Below are positions 16,566 through 25,100 of a stretch of 64,000 bases of DNA, piece after piece. Source of the DNA: an uncultured Carboxylicivirga sp. (GTDB lineage: Bacteria > Bacteroidota > Bacteroidia > Bacteroidales > Marinilabiliaceae). The position numbers were made by a program, and so were the translations under genes. The notes beneath the pieces are model-generated. The model did not search any database. It was given only the letters and a program-made list of their open reading frames with translations, and had not been told where the DNA came from. Each line of letters opens with the position of its first letter. Position 1 is the first letter of the stretch. Where the stretch lies: assembly GCA_947491945.1 (NCBI GenBank), contig CANLLN010000021.1, positions 21,886-85,885 on the forward strand, read 5' to 3'.

Positions 16566-17498
16566 ATGTTACCTATTCTTTATTTATTGGCCGGTTTTGT
16601 GTTGTTGTTTGTTAGTGGAGACTGGTTGGTAAAGTCCAGTGTTCAGTTTGCCCGGCACTTTAAAGTGTCGACCCTGGTAATTGGTGTTACTGTTGTGGCT
16701 TTCGGCACTTCGGCTCCCGAGCTACTTGTAAGTTTAAATGCCGTTTTTGATGGAGCCGCCGATATATCAGTGGGCAATGTAGTGGGTTCTAATATTGCCA
16801 ATATTGCTTTGGTGCTGGGGCTTGTATCGGTGGTATATCCGGTAAAGGTGAAGAAGAAAACCGTATGGTTCGACTGGCTGGTTATGATGTTGGCAACCAT
16901 CGGCTTGATGTTAGGTAGTCGGGATGGACGCATCAGCGTAGGTGAAGGTATATTGTTCCTCATCGTGTTAGTTGTTTATGTTATTTGGGTAGTGTATGCC
17001 AGTCGCAAGCAGCAAAAGAAAGAGGAGGCCATTGAAGCACCCTCCTTGCCCTTGTGGCGTGCCGCTGTATTATTTCTAATGGCTGCTGCCGGTCTTTATT
17101 ACGGTGCAGAGTGGTTAGTTCTTGGCGCTAAAGATATTGCGATTAATCTGGGAGTTAGCGAGCGCGTTATTGGTATTTCTGTGGTGGCTATTGGTACTAG
17201 TGTGCCCGAATTGGCCACCTCTCTGATAGCTGCCATCAAGAAGGAATCGGATATCTCCATTGGTAATATCGTGGGATCCAATATTTTTAATATTTGGGCT
17301 GTTTTGGGCATTACTGCCACACTTAAGCCCATTCAGGTGAGTACGTCAATCATGAATATCGATTATTGGTGGATGTTGGGCATCGCTGTTATTCTTTTGC
17401 TGGCCATTCTTCCGCTATCAAAAGGTATTATTACCCGTTGGAAGGGAGCCGTGCTGTTTGCCATTTATTTGCTCTATATTTATCTCTTATTTGTTTAG
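16566..17498 (+). CDS. Calcium/sodium antiporter of the CaCA family (YrbG type)
   Basis: 310 residues, about ten membrane helices in two homologous halves. Each half carries an alpha-repeat: [11 protein letters not shown] with [11 protein letters not shown] in the first, [12 protein letters not shown] with [11 protein letters not shown] in the second. The acidic residues in these PEL motifs bind the exchanged cations. Length and motif order match YrbG-like exchangers, which lack the large regulatory loop of eukaryotic NCX. It follows tatA by 17 bases and precedes a LolD-like ATPase by 2, so it is likely part of a housekeeping operon running to trmN6. Confidence 0.95.
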   Translation: MLPILYLLAGFVLLFVSGDWLVKSSVQFARHFKVSTLVIGVTVVAFGTSAPELLVSLNAVFDGAADISVGNVVGSNIANIALVLGLVSVVYPVKVKKKTVWFDWLVMMLATIGLMLGSRDGRISVGEGILFLIVLVVYVIWVVYASRKQQKKEEAIEAPSLPLWRAAVLFLMAAAGLYYGAEWLVLGAKDIAINLGVSERVIGISVVAIGTSVPELATSLIAAIKKESDISIGNIVGSNIFNIWAVLGITATLKPIQVSTSIMNIDYWWMLGIAVILLLAILPLSKGIITRWKGAVLFAIYLLYIYLLFV

Positions 17499-17500
17499 TT

Positions 17501-18157
17501 ATGATTCAATGTCAGCAAATCAGAAAAAGTTATGGCGACCTGGAAGTATTAAAGGGCATTGATTTGTCCATTAAGGCCGGAGAGGTGGTATCCATTGTAG
17601 GTGCCAGCGGAGCCGGTAAAACTACTTTATTGCAAATACTGGGCACCCTCGATAAGCCCACGTCCGGAGAGGTGTTTCTCGATGGAATTAATCTCAATAC
17701 CTTAAACGGAAAAAAGCTGTCTTCTTTTCGAAATACCCGCATTGGGTTTGTTTTTCAGTTTCATCAGTTGCTACCTGAGTTTACGGCTTTGGAGAATGCT
17801 ATGCTACCGGCACTGATTAAGGGGGGTAACAAGGCAGAGGCGGAGCAGGAGGCAAAGAAATTACTAAATTTTCTCAGTCTCGATCATCGGCTTGACCATA
17901 AGCCATCTGAACTGAGTGGTGGTGAAAAGCAGCGGGTAGCAGTGGCTCGGGCGCTAATCAATCGTCCTGCTGTTGTATTTGCCGATGAGCCCTCGGGTAA
18001 TCTTGATTCGCACAGTCAGGAAGAATTACAGAGGTTATTTTTTGAGCTGCGTGAGGCTTTCAATCAAACCTTTGTTATTGTTACACACGACTATCATTTG
18101 GCCAAAATGTGCGACCGTATGATTGAAATGAAAGACGGACTGATCCACGCATCATGA
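17501..18157 (+). CDS. ABC transporter ATPase, LolD-like
   Basis: 218 residues from the ATG two bases after the antiporter stop. All nucleotide motifs are intact: Walker [10 protein letters not shown] (~35-43), signature [10 protein letters not shown], Walker [15 protein letters not shown]-loop VTHDY. The insert [20 protein letters not shown] is typical of LolD, which powers lipoprotein release to the outer membrane carrier. The matching LolC/E permease is not in this window. The stop overlaps the next start (ATGA), so translation is coupled. Confidence 0.9.
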   Translation: MIQCQQIRKSYGDLEVLKGIDLSIKAGEVVSIVGASGAGKTTLLQILGTLDKPTSGEVFLDGINLNTLNGKKLSSFRNTRIGFVFQFHQLLPEFTALENAMLPALIKGGNKAEAEQEAKKLLNFLSLDHRLDHKPSELSGGEKQRVAVARALINRPAVVFADEPSGNLDSHSQEELQRLFFELREAFNQTFVIVTHDYHLAKMCDRMIEMKDGLIHAS

Positions 18158-18918
18158 CTTTAGATGAGATAAAAGATTTTCTTGACGAAAAGGTTGAAAA
18201 ATATAACACCCCAGATTTCATAACTGATGATCCTATCAGCATACCGCACCGTTTTTCGTTAAAAGAAGATATTGAAATTGCCGGATTTTTAGCTTCCACA
18301 ATCGCGTGGGGTAAACGTTCCATGATAATCAAAAGCGCGAATACAATAATGTCGATTATGGGAGATTCTCCATATGACTTTGTTATGGAGCATTCCGAAG
18401 ATGACTTGGCAAAGATAGAGGGTTCAATACATCGCACGTTTAATTCAATCGATCTCAGGTTTTTCGTTGCTTCACTACGGAATATATATGCCAATCACGG
18501 GGGATTAGAGGCTGTGTTTAGTAAATATGCCGCGCACGATTCATTGCTATACGCCATTCATAAATTCAAATCAGTATTCTTTGAAATCCCCCATGAACGT
18601 CGGACGATCAAACACATTGGGGATCCATTAGCCGGGTCGGCTGCAAAGAAAATCAATATGTTCCTTAGGTGGATGATAAGGGATGATAGTAGGGGTGTTG
18701 ACTTTGGCATCTGGAAAGAAATCAGTCCGTCAATATTATCATGTCCCTTAGATGTGCACAGTGGCAATGTGGCACGTAAACTAGGTCTGTTAAAACGTAA
18801 GCAAAATGATGCCAAAGCGCTTGTTGAATTGGACGCCTGCTTGCGTAAGTTAGATGCTGCAGATCCCGTAAAATATGATTTTGCATTGTTCGGACTTGGC
18901 GTTTATGAAGGGTTTTAA
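18154..18918 (+). CDS. TIGR02757 family protein (DUF2400)
   Basis: 254 residues, soluble. The opening ([20 protein letters not shown]), then [20 protein letters not shown], the middle [16 protein letters not shown] segment (here [14 protein letters not shown]) and the closing [13 protein letters not shown] are those of the TIGR02757 family, found widely in Bacteroidota and without a proven function. The start overlaps the stop of the LolD-like ATPase and the stop is followed two bases later by trmN6, so it sits in a tight operon. A nucleic-acid role has been suggested to me only by the neighbourhood. Confidence 0.9.
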   Translation: MTLDEIKDFLDEKVEKYNTPDFITDDPISIPHRFSLKEDIEIAGFLASTIAWGKRSMIIKSANTIMSIMGDSPYDFVMEHSEDDLAKIEGSIHRTFNSIDLRFFVASLRNIYANHGGLEAVFSKYAAHDSLLYAIHKFKSVFFEIPHERRTIKHIGDPLAGSAAKKINMFLRWMIRDDSRGVDFGIWKEISPSILSCPLDVHSGNVARKLGLLKRKQNDAKALVELDACLRKLDAADPVKYDFALFGLGVYEGF

Positions 18919-18920
18919 TC

Positions 18921-19640
18921 ATGGCTAATAACTATTTTCAATTTAAACAGTTTACCGTTCATCAGGATAAGGCAGCCATGAAGGTGGGTACAGATGGTGT
19001 GTTATTGGGTGCCTGGGTCAATGTTCTGCCATGCAGTACCATATTGGATGTGGGTACCGGAACCGGTCTGATTGCTTTAATGATGGCTCAGCGTAATGAT
19101 AGTGCGCTCATCAGCGCTATTGATATTGATGCAAAGGCGGTAGAACAGGCTAATGATAATTGCCGGCAGTCGCCCTGGGGCGAGCGCATAAAAGTAGAGC
19201 ATATTACCCTGCAAAGCATGGAAATCCCTTGTGATGGGGGCTTTGATCATATTGTGTGTAACCCTCCATTTTTTATTAATGCCTACAAGGCCAATGATGC
19301 ATCCCGAAATATGGCCAGGCATACCGATCACTTGTCTTTCGATGATTTAATACAGCATGCACACCGGCTTACCAATGACCGAGGGCGCCTCAGTGTTGTG
19401 TTGCCTTATGCTTGTAAGGATGATTTTACAACCCGTGCGCACAATTATGGTTTTTCCCTCGCTCGGTTTTGTGCGGTGCGTCCCACTCCTGCCAAAGGTT
19501 ATGTGCGCTGCCTTATGGAATTCTCTAAGCAGCCTTTGCCTCATCAGGAGCGGACTGAATTGGTTATTGAGGATAAGGGGCGCCATGGTTATTCCGATGA
19601 TTATATTGCGCTAACCAAAGCCTTCTACCTGGCCATGTGA
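18921..19640 (+). CDS. trmN6: tRNA1(Val) (adenine37-N6)-methyltransferase
   Basis: 239 residues. A Rossmann methyltransferase with SAM-binding VGTGTG at 44-49, acidic motif II (SAIDID) and the catalytic NPPF at 114-117, the sequence used by N6-adenine methyltransferases. The opening, FKQFTVHQDKAAMKVGTDG, is typical of YfiC/TrmN6, which methylates A37 of tRNA1(Val) using S-adenosylmethionine. It is the last gene of the tatA-to-trmN6 run; 133 bases separate it from the next gene, a sigma factor. Confidence 0.95.
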   Translation: MANNYFQFKQFTVHQDKAAMKVGTDGVLLGAWVNVLPCSTILDVGTGTGLIALMMAQRNDSALISAIDIDAKAVEQANDNCRQSPWGERIKVEHITLQSMEIPCDGGFDHIVCNPPFFINAYKANDASRNMARHTDHLSFDDLIQHAHRLTNDRGRLSVVLPYACKDDFTTRAHNYGFSLARFCAVRPTPAKGYVRCLMEFSKQPLPHQERTELVIEDKGRHGYSDDYIALTKAFYLAM

Positions 19641-19773
19641 GACCCTCTTTTGCGCATAAGGCTAATTATTGATCCCCTGTTTACATATCGTCTTGATTGT
19701 GAAATGCCTTCATTGGCTATGGTGATTCATGATAATTCAATAATAATCACTATTTTAGTTCCGGAAAACGACC

Positions 19774-20352
19774 ATGATGTTACGAAAGAAATATAGCGAT
19801 AATGAACTTTTGGAAGCGGTTTACTCACGCGATAGTAAACTGATTAAGTATATCATGCAACTGGTGTGGAGTCAGGTGCGCGAGCTTGTTACCTCCAATA
19901 GTGGCACCAATGATGATGCCATGCAAATTGTTCAGGAAGCCTTTGTGGCCATTTACTCAAAAAAGGAAAAACCAGTGCTGGTCAGTACTTTTAGTACCTA
20001 TTTCGTGTCCATCTGCAAAAACTTATGGTATCACGAGTTGCGCAGGCGTAAAGTACGGCCCGTCTATCAGACCTTGCACGATGAGATCCCTGATCTGGAT
20101 AATGAGATAAAAGAAAAGGAATTGTTTGAACAACGTCGTCAATTGTATCTGAAGTATTATAAAAAGATACAGAAGGTATGTCAGGATGTATTGCGTCTGA
20201 TGGCCATGGGTTTTACCAACGAGCATATCACAACGGAGCTGGCTTTTAGTTCGGTGGCTTATACCAGGAATAGAAAATCGATGTGTAATAAAAAATTGTT
20301 GGAGATGATTAAGGCTGATCCGCAATATAACGCCTTGAAGTATGGACTATAA
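19774..20352 (+). CDS. ECF-like RNA polymerase sigma factor
   Basis: 192 residues. Region 2 is visible at ~10-95 (DDAMQIVQEAFVAIYSKKEK, then FSTYFVSICKNLWYHELRRR, the -10 recognition and melting segment). Region 4 at ~130-185 has a divergent HTH (RLMAMGFTNEHITTELAFSS). The stop overlaps the start of the following membrane TPR protein by 11 bases, so the pair is coupled in the usual sigma/anti-sigma manner. It belongs to a divergent Bacteroidota group rather than the FecI/RpoE subgroups. The nearby TPR-CHAT and peptide-export genes are plausible targets (inference). Confidence 0.85.
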   Translation: MMLRKKYSDNELLEAVYSRDSKLIKYIMQLVWSQVRELVTSNSGTNDDAMQIVQEAFVAIYSKKEKPVLVSTFSTYFVSICKNLWYHELRRRKVRPVYQTLHDEIPDLDNEIKEKELFEQRRQLYLKYYKKIQKVCQDVLRLMAMGFTNEHITTELAFSSVAYTRNRKSMCNKKLLEMIKADPQYNALKYGL

Positions 20353-21079
20353 TAAAAAGATTCTATCCTTTTTTACCGGTGAGTTGGATGCAGCACATCG
20401 TGAGGAGTTAAAGCTTGAAATGGCGGATAATGCAAAACTTCAAGAGGACATGAAGCTTCAGCAGGAAGTGTTGTATGCCATTGCCAATCATCAGGACGAC
20501 TATTCTGATTTCAAAAATCAATTGGCTGATTTGGGTAATGAGTTCATGGAAGAGCAAGAAGCTAAGTCACCATCTTTTAAAATTAACTATTGGCTGGCTG
20601 CTGCCTCGCTTATCGTAGTGCTGGGCTTGGGTAGTTACCTGGGGCTTTTGCGCGACTCATCATACAGTGGTGGCCAGGCTTTTAATGAGTACTACGAGGC
20701 CTATGGTACTGATATGATGGTAAGGGGCAATACCTCAACGGGTGTTTTTACTAAAGCTTTTGAGCAGTATCGCTCTGGTGATATCGCCAATGCACTTGTG
20801 TCGTTTGATGATTTAAGGTTGGAGAATGAGGAATTGGCCGGATTCTTCAGCGGGCTGTGCTACATTGAGATGGGCGATATGGAAAAGGCTCGTCAGGAGT
20901 TACGGTCTACACTCGACATCGCTATTTTTTACGAGGCACAAATACGATGGTATCTGGCACTTTGTTATTTGAAGCTGGAAGAATACGAAGAGGCTGAACT
21001 ATTGTTAACTCAGATTGTGGCTGATGGGCATACTTATTCTGTAGAAGCCAGGTCCATCCTTAGTAAGTTAAAGGTTTAA
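20342..21079 (+). CDS. Membrane TPR protein, probable anti-sigma factor
   Basis: 245 residues. Residues 1-80 are a charged cytoplasmic domain resembling the short zinc-free anti-sigma heads seen beside ECF factors (FFTGELDAAHREELKLEM). One membrane helix follows (~84-101, YWLAAASLIVVLGLGSYLGL), then a periplasmic domain with TPR-like units (AFEQYRSGDIANALVSFDDL, LALCYLKLEEYEEAELLLTQ). Coupling to the sigma gene and this layout suggest a membrane-bound anti-sigma that senses a periplasmic partner through the TPRs. Its stop is only 2 bases from the stop of the convergent TPR-CHAT gene. Confidence 0.75.
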   Translation: MDYNKKILSFFTGELDAAHREELKLEMADNAKLQEDMKLQQEVLYAIANHQDDYSDFKNQLADLGNEFMEEQEAKSPSFKINYWLAAASLIVVLGLGSYLGLLRDSSYSGGQAFNEYYEAYGTDMMVRGNTSTGVFTKAFEQYRSGDIANALVSFDDLRLENEELAGFFSGLCYIEMGDMEKARQELRSTLDIAIFYEAQIRWYLALCYLKLEEYEEAELLLTQIVADGHTYSVEARSILSKLKV

Positions 21080-21081
21080 TC

Positions 21082-24000
21082 CTATCGTCTGCGGATATAA
21101 TAAAACACTAGCATGCCGCTTAAAAGTGCTAATGCCAAAAGAGTAATTCGCTTGCCTTTTGGCATTTTTTGTTCGATGGCATTGGTATTGCCCGACAATA
21201 CATAGCTGGCCCAGTAATAGGGATGTGAGCGTATGCCATCGGCAGCTGCCAGGTAATTGAGTTTGCTTTCGCGCATAGCGCTATTCTTATTTAATCCATC
21301 TTTTAGTTTTGCATAAAAATGCTTGATAAGATTAGCTCCGCTTTGATCGTTTACCGGCCACAATGTCATTACTTGCGCCTCAACACCAGCAAAAGTAAAG
21401 GCGCGTGCAAGGCTGAGCAGTCCTTCTCCTTTATGCTTATATCCGCTGCCTGAACTGCAGGAGCTAAGCACTGCCAGTGGTGATTTGATATTGTAGTTAT
21501 AGAGCTCTCCGGCTTTAAAACCCCCACTTTGGCCCTTGTGCGATGAAAATATTAATTGTGAGTTAAATGGTTGAGCCTCGTTGTTAATAGAGTGCATGGC
21601 AAGATGCAATATGGCATCGCTTTGCATAGAGGCGATAAAGCGTGGGCGAGTAGCTTCTTCGCCCTCGAAAGCGATGACTGAGAAGCTGGATTCAATAGCC
21701 GATAACTCTTTCTGAGCACCGGGCAGTGAGGGCAATAGGCTATCGAGCTGACGCATTGTTTCCAAATTGATATTTTGCGGGTTGGTATGGCCTGAATAAT
21801 GCGGGGCAAAGGCAATTACCTTTTGAAATATACGAGCTTGAGAGCTTACGTTATTTAACAAGGCAGTATTGTAGGAGTAGCTAATGGCCTGTTGTTTGAT
21901 TAGCCAGGGGTAATCTTTAAAGTTGGGTTTTTTGTGCGAGTAATCTTTAGTTAGTAGTGCTTCAAAAGCCAGGTATGATAACTCGGAATGCGGTACAATG
22001 ATCAGTTCCTTATCGTTAATAAGTGACTGTACATCCCCAAGCAGTCTTTTATAAAGCAGATGAGCAGCACCTGCAAATCGTTGCATTTTTTCGGAGGTTC
22101 CCTGACCTACAAATGGATTGGACAGTTCTTCTATTACGCGTTGGAAGGATTGCTTGAAGGCAGCATCCTTGGGTATGATAGCGCAATGAAAAGTATCGGT
22201 ATTGATGGTAAAGCGGAATATTTCCGTTTCTGTTTCATAGTAATCAATAATGCACTGATTGGCTTGCAAGCGTTGTTGTGTTTCAGCAATACTTAAGTAG
22301 GGACGTTGTGCCTTTTCTTGTTCGTACAGCGGAAAATCTATTTTAATGAGCATATTGATGCTGTCAATATTGGACATGCAGCGGTCCATTTGTTTATTTA
22401 GCTGAGCCAAAAGGGTACTGTCGGAGGAATGCGTAAACAAGGCATCGTTATAGCGCATCAGGTAGCGGTCGTATTGTTCTTTGTTTTTGTTTAAGGCATT
22501 GATCATATCAATGGGGACACCTGAGTTAAGTTTATACTGCTTATCTGCTACACCCTGTAGCAGTGCATACGACTTTCCCTTTTGTATGAAGTTAAATGCC
22601 TGATGCAGATATTGCTGATCATTGGTGGCCTTATGCAACGCCATCGCAATGGAAGCGCTATTCCGCGTAAAATCATCATATAGCTTACCGGTCACAAGGC
22701 GGTCACGATCATAGTATTGCTTGCTCCTTAAACGTTCAAGTCCGCGACCGGCCGCTTCAATATAGGTCATAGCTTCTTTCAGGTGCGTAAGTTCATTGCT
22801 TGCACGATACTGCCTGTTAAGACCATGCGCCAGCTCTATGTTTACCTTGCGGTAGAGCATGGCAAAACGACTATCCTGAATGGAGGAGGCAGGGTCTTGC
22901 AGATGGGGGTATTTAGTCAGCATCTCATCGATAACCTGTGTAAGTAAACGGTAACTTTGGTGGTACTTATCAAGTCGATTGAAGCAAAGGGCTTTTTCAT
23001 ACTTGTTGTCCCAAAACAGATAGTGGGTGTAATTTTTATTTTCAGAAAGTATCTGCCCCACGTTATTTAGGTGAAAGAGGCATTGGTTGTATTGACCCAG
23101 TTCATAATAGGCAAGGGCTAGTATATTCTCAAAATTTTTACTCAGGGGGAGTTTAAGCTGGTGGTAATACACTTGCTGAGCCGAATCAATATAAGCATAG
23201 GCTGTTTCGTCCTCATAAAGCTTGGCCAGGTACTCGGCCGTTGATAAATAAGCGTCAGCAAGGTTTCTAAGATTACCTTGCTTGCTCTCGGCCACTTCCT
23301 TAAGTAGGTAGTATTTCATTTTATCATACTGCTGTAAGTCAAAATAGGTAGTGGCCAGTAGCATATGGGCCGAGCTGCGCGTGGGTTTTGAATAGTTGTT
23401 TAAAGATGTGATGGATAATGTGCGGGTAGCGTACAGAATGCAGTTTGTGTAATTATTCTGTCGTTTATAGTGGTTGGCCAGGGAGATTAAAAAATTAGCG
23501 TACTCCTCTTTGAATTGCAGCTCATGGTTTTCGTAGAATTTGGTGAGTGCTATAATTTCATGCTTAGCTTTGTCCTGCAAGCCCATACGCAGCAGTAAAT
23601 CAATGTAGTTCTGGTAGAGAGCATGATTGTAATTGTTGATGTGCTGATTGAAAGGCTGAATCAGAGCCTCCTGCAATACACGATAGGCCTTTTCATATTG
23701 ACGGTATTTGCCGTACAGGGTGGCCGTATAAACTTCTACCGACACATTGTAACTCTCGTAGTTTTGGTTGTTGAGTAAATTTTTTTTCTCCAGTTCGAAT
23801 GATTTAGCAAGATAATTAAGGCGCTGGGCATGCTGCTCCTCTTGTCCATAAATAATTGATAGGTTATGGTATATTTTGGCACGAACAGAGTCTACCAGGA
23901 AGCCATTGTTTGGATGTATTAGCAATTGGTTCAGCAGCACTTTAGCCTGTTGGGTGCGGTTGCAGGTTAATGCCATTATGCCTTGATATAGTTTTATGTA

Positions 24001-24306
24001 GTCGGCTAATAAAGGGTCGTCAGCCGGAGCATTTAGTGTTGTGATAAACGCATAGGCCTTATCTAGTTGCCGGGCATATAAAAACGAGCGAATGGTTTTA
24101 TACAGTAGCCGAAAACGCTCGTCATCTTGTGGGCGAATGCTATCGTAGCGTAAAATTTCGGCTCCTTTCTTTGCTGCAAGTGAATAATTCCCTGCCGAAT
24201 AATGCTTCGTAAAATATAATATGTTGGTACTTGTTTCCTGGGAATGACTTTTATTTGAGGGTGCTAAAAGGCACATTATTAGTATGATAGTCTTAAGACT
24301 TTTCAT
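21082..24306 (-). CDS. TPR-CHAT protein, caspase-like peptidase
   Basis: 1074 residues from the ATG at 24306, which has GAAGAA directly before it. A signal sequence (~1-22) is followed by a long run of TPR-like helices (~25-580), a coiled linker and a CHAT domain (~650-1040). Catalytic residues are visible: His905 in LHLAMHS and Cys950 in LSSCSSGSG, the caspase/HetF dyad. A membrane helix near the C-terminus (~1050-1068) ends in a basic tail, so the protease is probably anchored and exported to the periplasmic side. CHAT domains are activated through TPR-bound partners in described systems. It is divergent from a double-glycine peptide gene and convergent with a sigma/anti-sigma pair. Confidence 0.93.
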   Translation of the reverse strand: MKSLKTIILIMCLLAPSNKSHSQETSTNILYFTKHYSAGNYSLAAKKGAEILRYDSIRPQDDERFRLLYKTIRSFLYARQLDKAYAFITTLNAPADDPLLADYIKLYQGIMALTCNRTQQAKVLLNQLLIHPNNGFLVDSVRAKIYHNLSIIYGQEEQHAQRLNYLAKSFELEKKNLLNNQNYESYNVSVEVYTATLYGKYRQYEKAYRVLQEALIQPFNQHINNYNHALYQNYIDLLLRMGLQDKAKHEIIALTKFYENHELQFKEEYANFLISLANHYKRQNNYTNCILYATRTLSITSLNNYSKPTRSSAHMLLATTYFDLQQYDKMKYYLLKEVAESKQGNLRNLADAYLSTAEYLAKLYEDETAYAYIDSAQQVYYHQLKLPLSKNFENILALAYYELGQYNQCLFHLNNVGQILSENKNYTHYLFWDNKYEKALCFNRLDKYHQSYRLLTQVIDEMLTKYPHLQDPASSIQDSRFAMLYRKVNIELAHGLNRQYRASNELTHLKEAMTYIEAAGRGLERLRSKQYYDRDRLVTGKLYDDFTRNSASIAMALHKATNDQQYLHQAFNFIQKGKSYALLQGVADKQYKLNSGVPIDMINALNKNKEQYDRYLMRYNDALFTHSSDSTLLAQLNKQMDRCMSNIDSINMLIKIDFPLYEQEKAQRPYLSIAETQQRLQANQCIIDYYETETEIFRFTINTDTFHCAIIPKDAAFKQSFQRVIEELSNPFVGQGTSEKMQRFAGAAHLLYKRLLGDVQSLINDKELIIVPHSELSYLAFEALLTKDYSHKKPNFKDYPWLIKQQAISYSYNTALLNNVSSQARIFQKVIAFAPHYSGHTNPQNINLETMRQLDSLLPSLPGAQKELSAIESSFSVIAFEGEEATRPRFIASMQSDAILHLAMHSINNEAQPFNSQLIFSSHKGQSGGFKAGELYNYNIKSPLAVLSSCSSGSGYKHKGEGLLSLARAFTFAGVEAQVMTLWPVNDQSGANLIKHFYAKLKDGLNKNSAMRESKLNYLAAADGIRSHPYYWASYVLSGNTNAIEQKMPKGKRITLLALALLSGMLVFYYIRRR

Positions 24307-24390
24307 TTCTTCAAAAAAAAGTTTCAAAAATGGTGTTACGATTTACGATTTCTGCAATTAACCTATAGAAACCATTAACAAATCAAGATT

Positions 24391-24534
24391 ATGAGATCAT
24401 CAGTTAACCCAAAGAAACAAGAGCAATATAAAAAGTTTATGGCAAAAGACGCTGCTTTTTTAAAAAAGGTTGTTGGCGGAGAAGGCACCGGAGCCAATCC
24501 TAAGCGTCCTGAGGACATAAAAATTAAAATATAA
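24391..24534 (+). CDS. 47-residue double-glycine leader peptide
   Basis: The frame encodes a basic leader ending AAFLKKVVGG at residue 30 and a 17-residue remainder, EGTGANPKRPEDIKIKI. Hydrophobic residues at Phe23, Leu24, Val27 and Val28 before Gly-Gly fit the leader pattern cut by C39 peptidases, and a C39 exporter is encoded 1.7 kb downstream on the same strand. The predicted product is hydrophilic and lacks Cys, Ser and aromatic residues, so a disulfide, lanthionine or pore-forming bacteriocin is unlikely; a signalling peptide is more plausible. It starts 84 bases from the divergent TPR-CHAT gene. It was below usual length cut-offs and rests on context. Confidence 0.65.
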   Translation: MRSSVNPKKQEQYKKFMAKDAAFLKKVVGGEGTGANPKRPEDIKIKI

Positions 24535-24652
24535 GTAATTCCTAAGTAGGTGTTAGGCGGCTTTGGACGAGTGCGCTGAGCGAAAAAGAGATTAGATATA
24601 TTTAAGATTATCCCGATTAGAAGAAGTCTGAATGCAGACTCACTGTAGGTGA

Positions 24653-24725
24653 AAAGAAGGTAGAGCGGTTCCCCCTGTAGATTCCCAAATTTTTACATTC
24701 CCCATAAACACCGTTCTCCTTCTTT
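24653..24725 (+). repeat. Long imperfect inverted repeat between the peptide and HTH genes
   Basis: AAAGAAGGTAGAGCGGT pairs with ACCGTTCTCCTTCTTT, 16 of 17 positions with one bulged T and one wobble, around a ~40-base C- and T-rich loop. The right arm ends 8 bases before the HTH frame. A smaller hairpin (GTCTG-AATG-CAGAC) lies just upstream at 24626-24639. There is no T-run typical of a terminator, so an RNA control element or protein-binding site is possible. Confidence 0.6.
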
Positions 24726-24733
24726 ACCTTACA

Positions 24734-25018
24734 TTGAGCTGGTTAATAGGAAATAAGTTGCCCCAGTACGAAGTTCACAAAATGATTGCACTGATTGATG
24801 TTGAAATCAGAGGCAGGAAAACCGGCTCTCCTAACGTCCTTGCCGGGCGTTTGTGTATGTCGGTGCGTATGCTTTTCTTTTATATAGATACCATGAAGGC
24901 GCTGGGAGCTAGCATACGTTTTTCGAAGGAGAATAACACCTTTGAATATGAGCAGTCTGGATATTTTAAAGACGGCATTCAGTGGGTGCTTTGCAAGGCC
25001 GAAACCGGAACGGAATGA
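24734..25018 (+). CDS. Small HTH DNA-binding protein of the exporter locus
   Basis: 94 residues if translation starts at TTG 24734; ATG 24782 would give 78. The core IRGRKTGSPNVLAGRL followed by MSVRMLFFYIDTMKALGASI and a C-terminal beta hairpin (NTFEYEQSGYF) matches a winged HTH type that I associate with Bacteroidota double-glycine peptide loci, with consensus IRxKxTGTPxELAxKLxxSxRTLxxYLxxLxxLGAxI. The upstream start keeps the helix that normally precedes this core, so I prefer it. It lies between the peptide and its exporter and probably regulates them. Assignment by pattern only. Confidence 0.65.
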   Translation: MSWLIGNKLPQYEVHKMIALIDVEIRGRKTGSPNVLAGRLCMSVRMLFFYIDTMKALGASIRFSKENNTFEYEQSGYFKDGIQWVLCKAETGTE

Positions 25019-25100
25019 TAGTTAGCAGGGCAATGTTAAGTTAGCTGTGTTGTTGCCAGCATTAAAAACACTACTTTTAGGCTGATAGCTAAGAAAAAAT

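Noticed and set aside
17366..17500. 45-residue N-terminal extension of the LolD-like ATPase
   Set aside because: It lies entirely inside the antiporter gene; the ATG at 17501 directly precedes the conserved domain.
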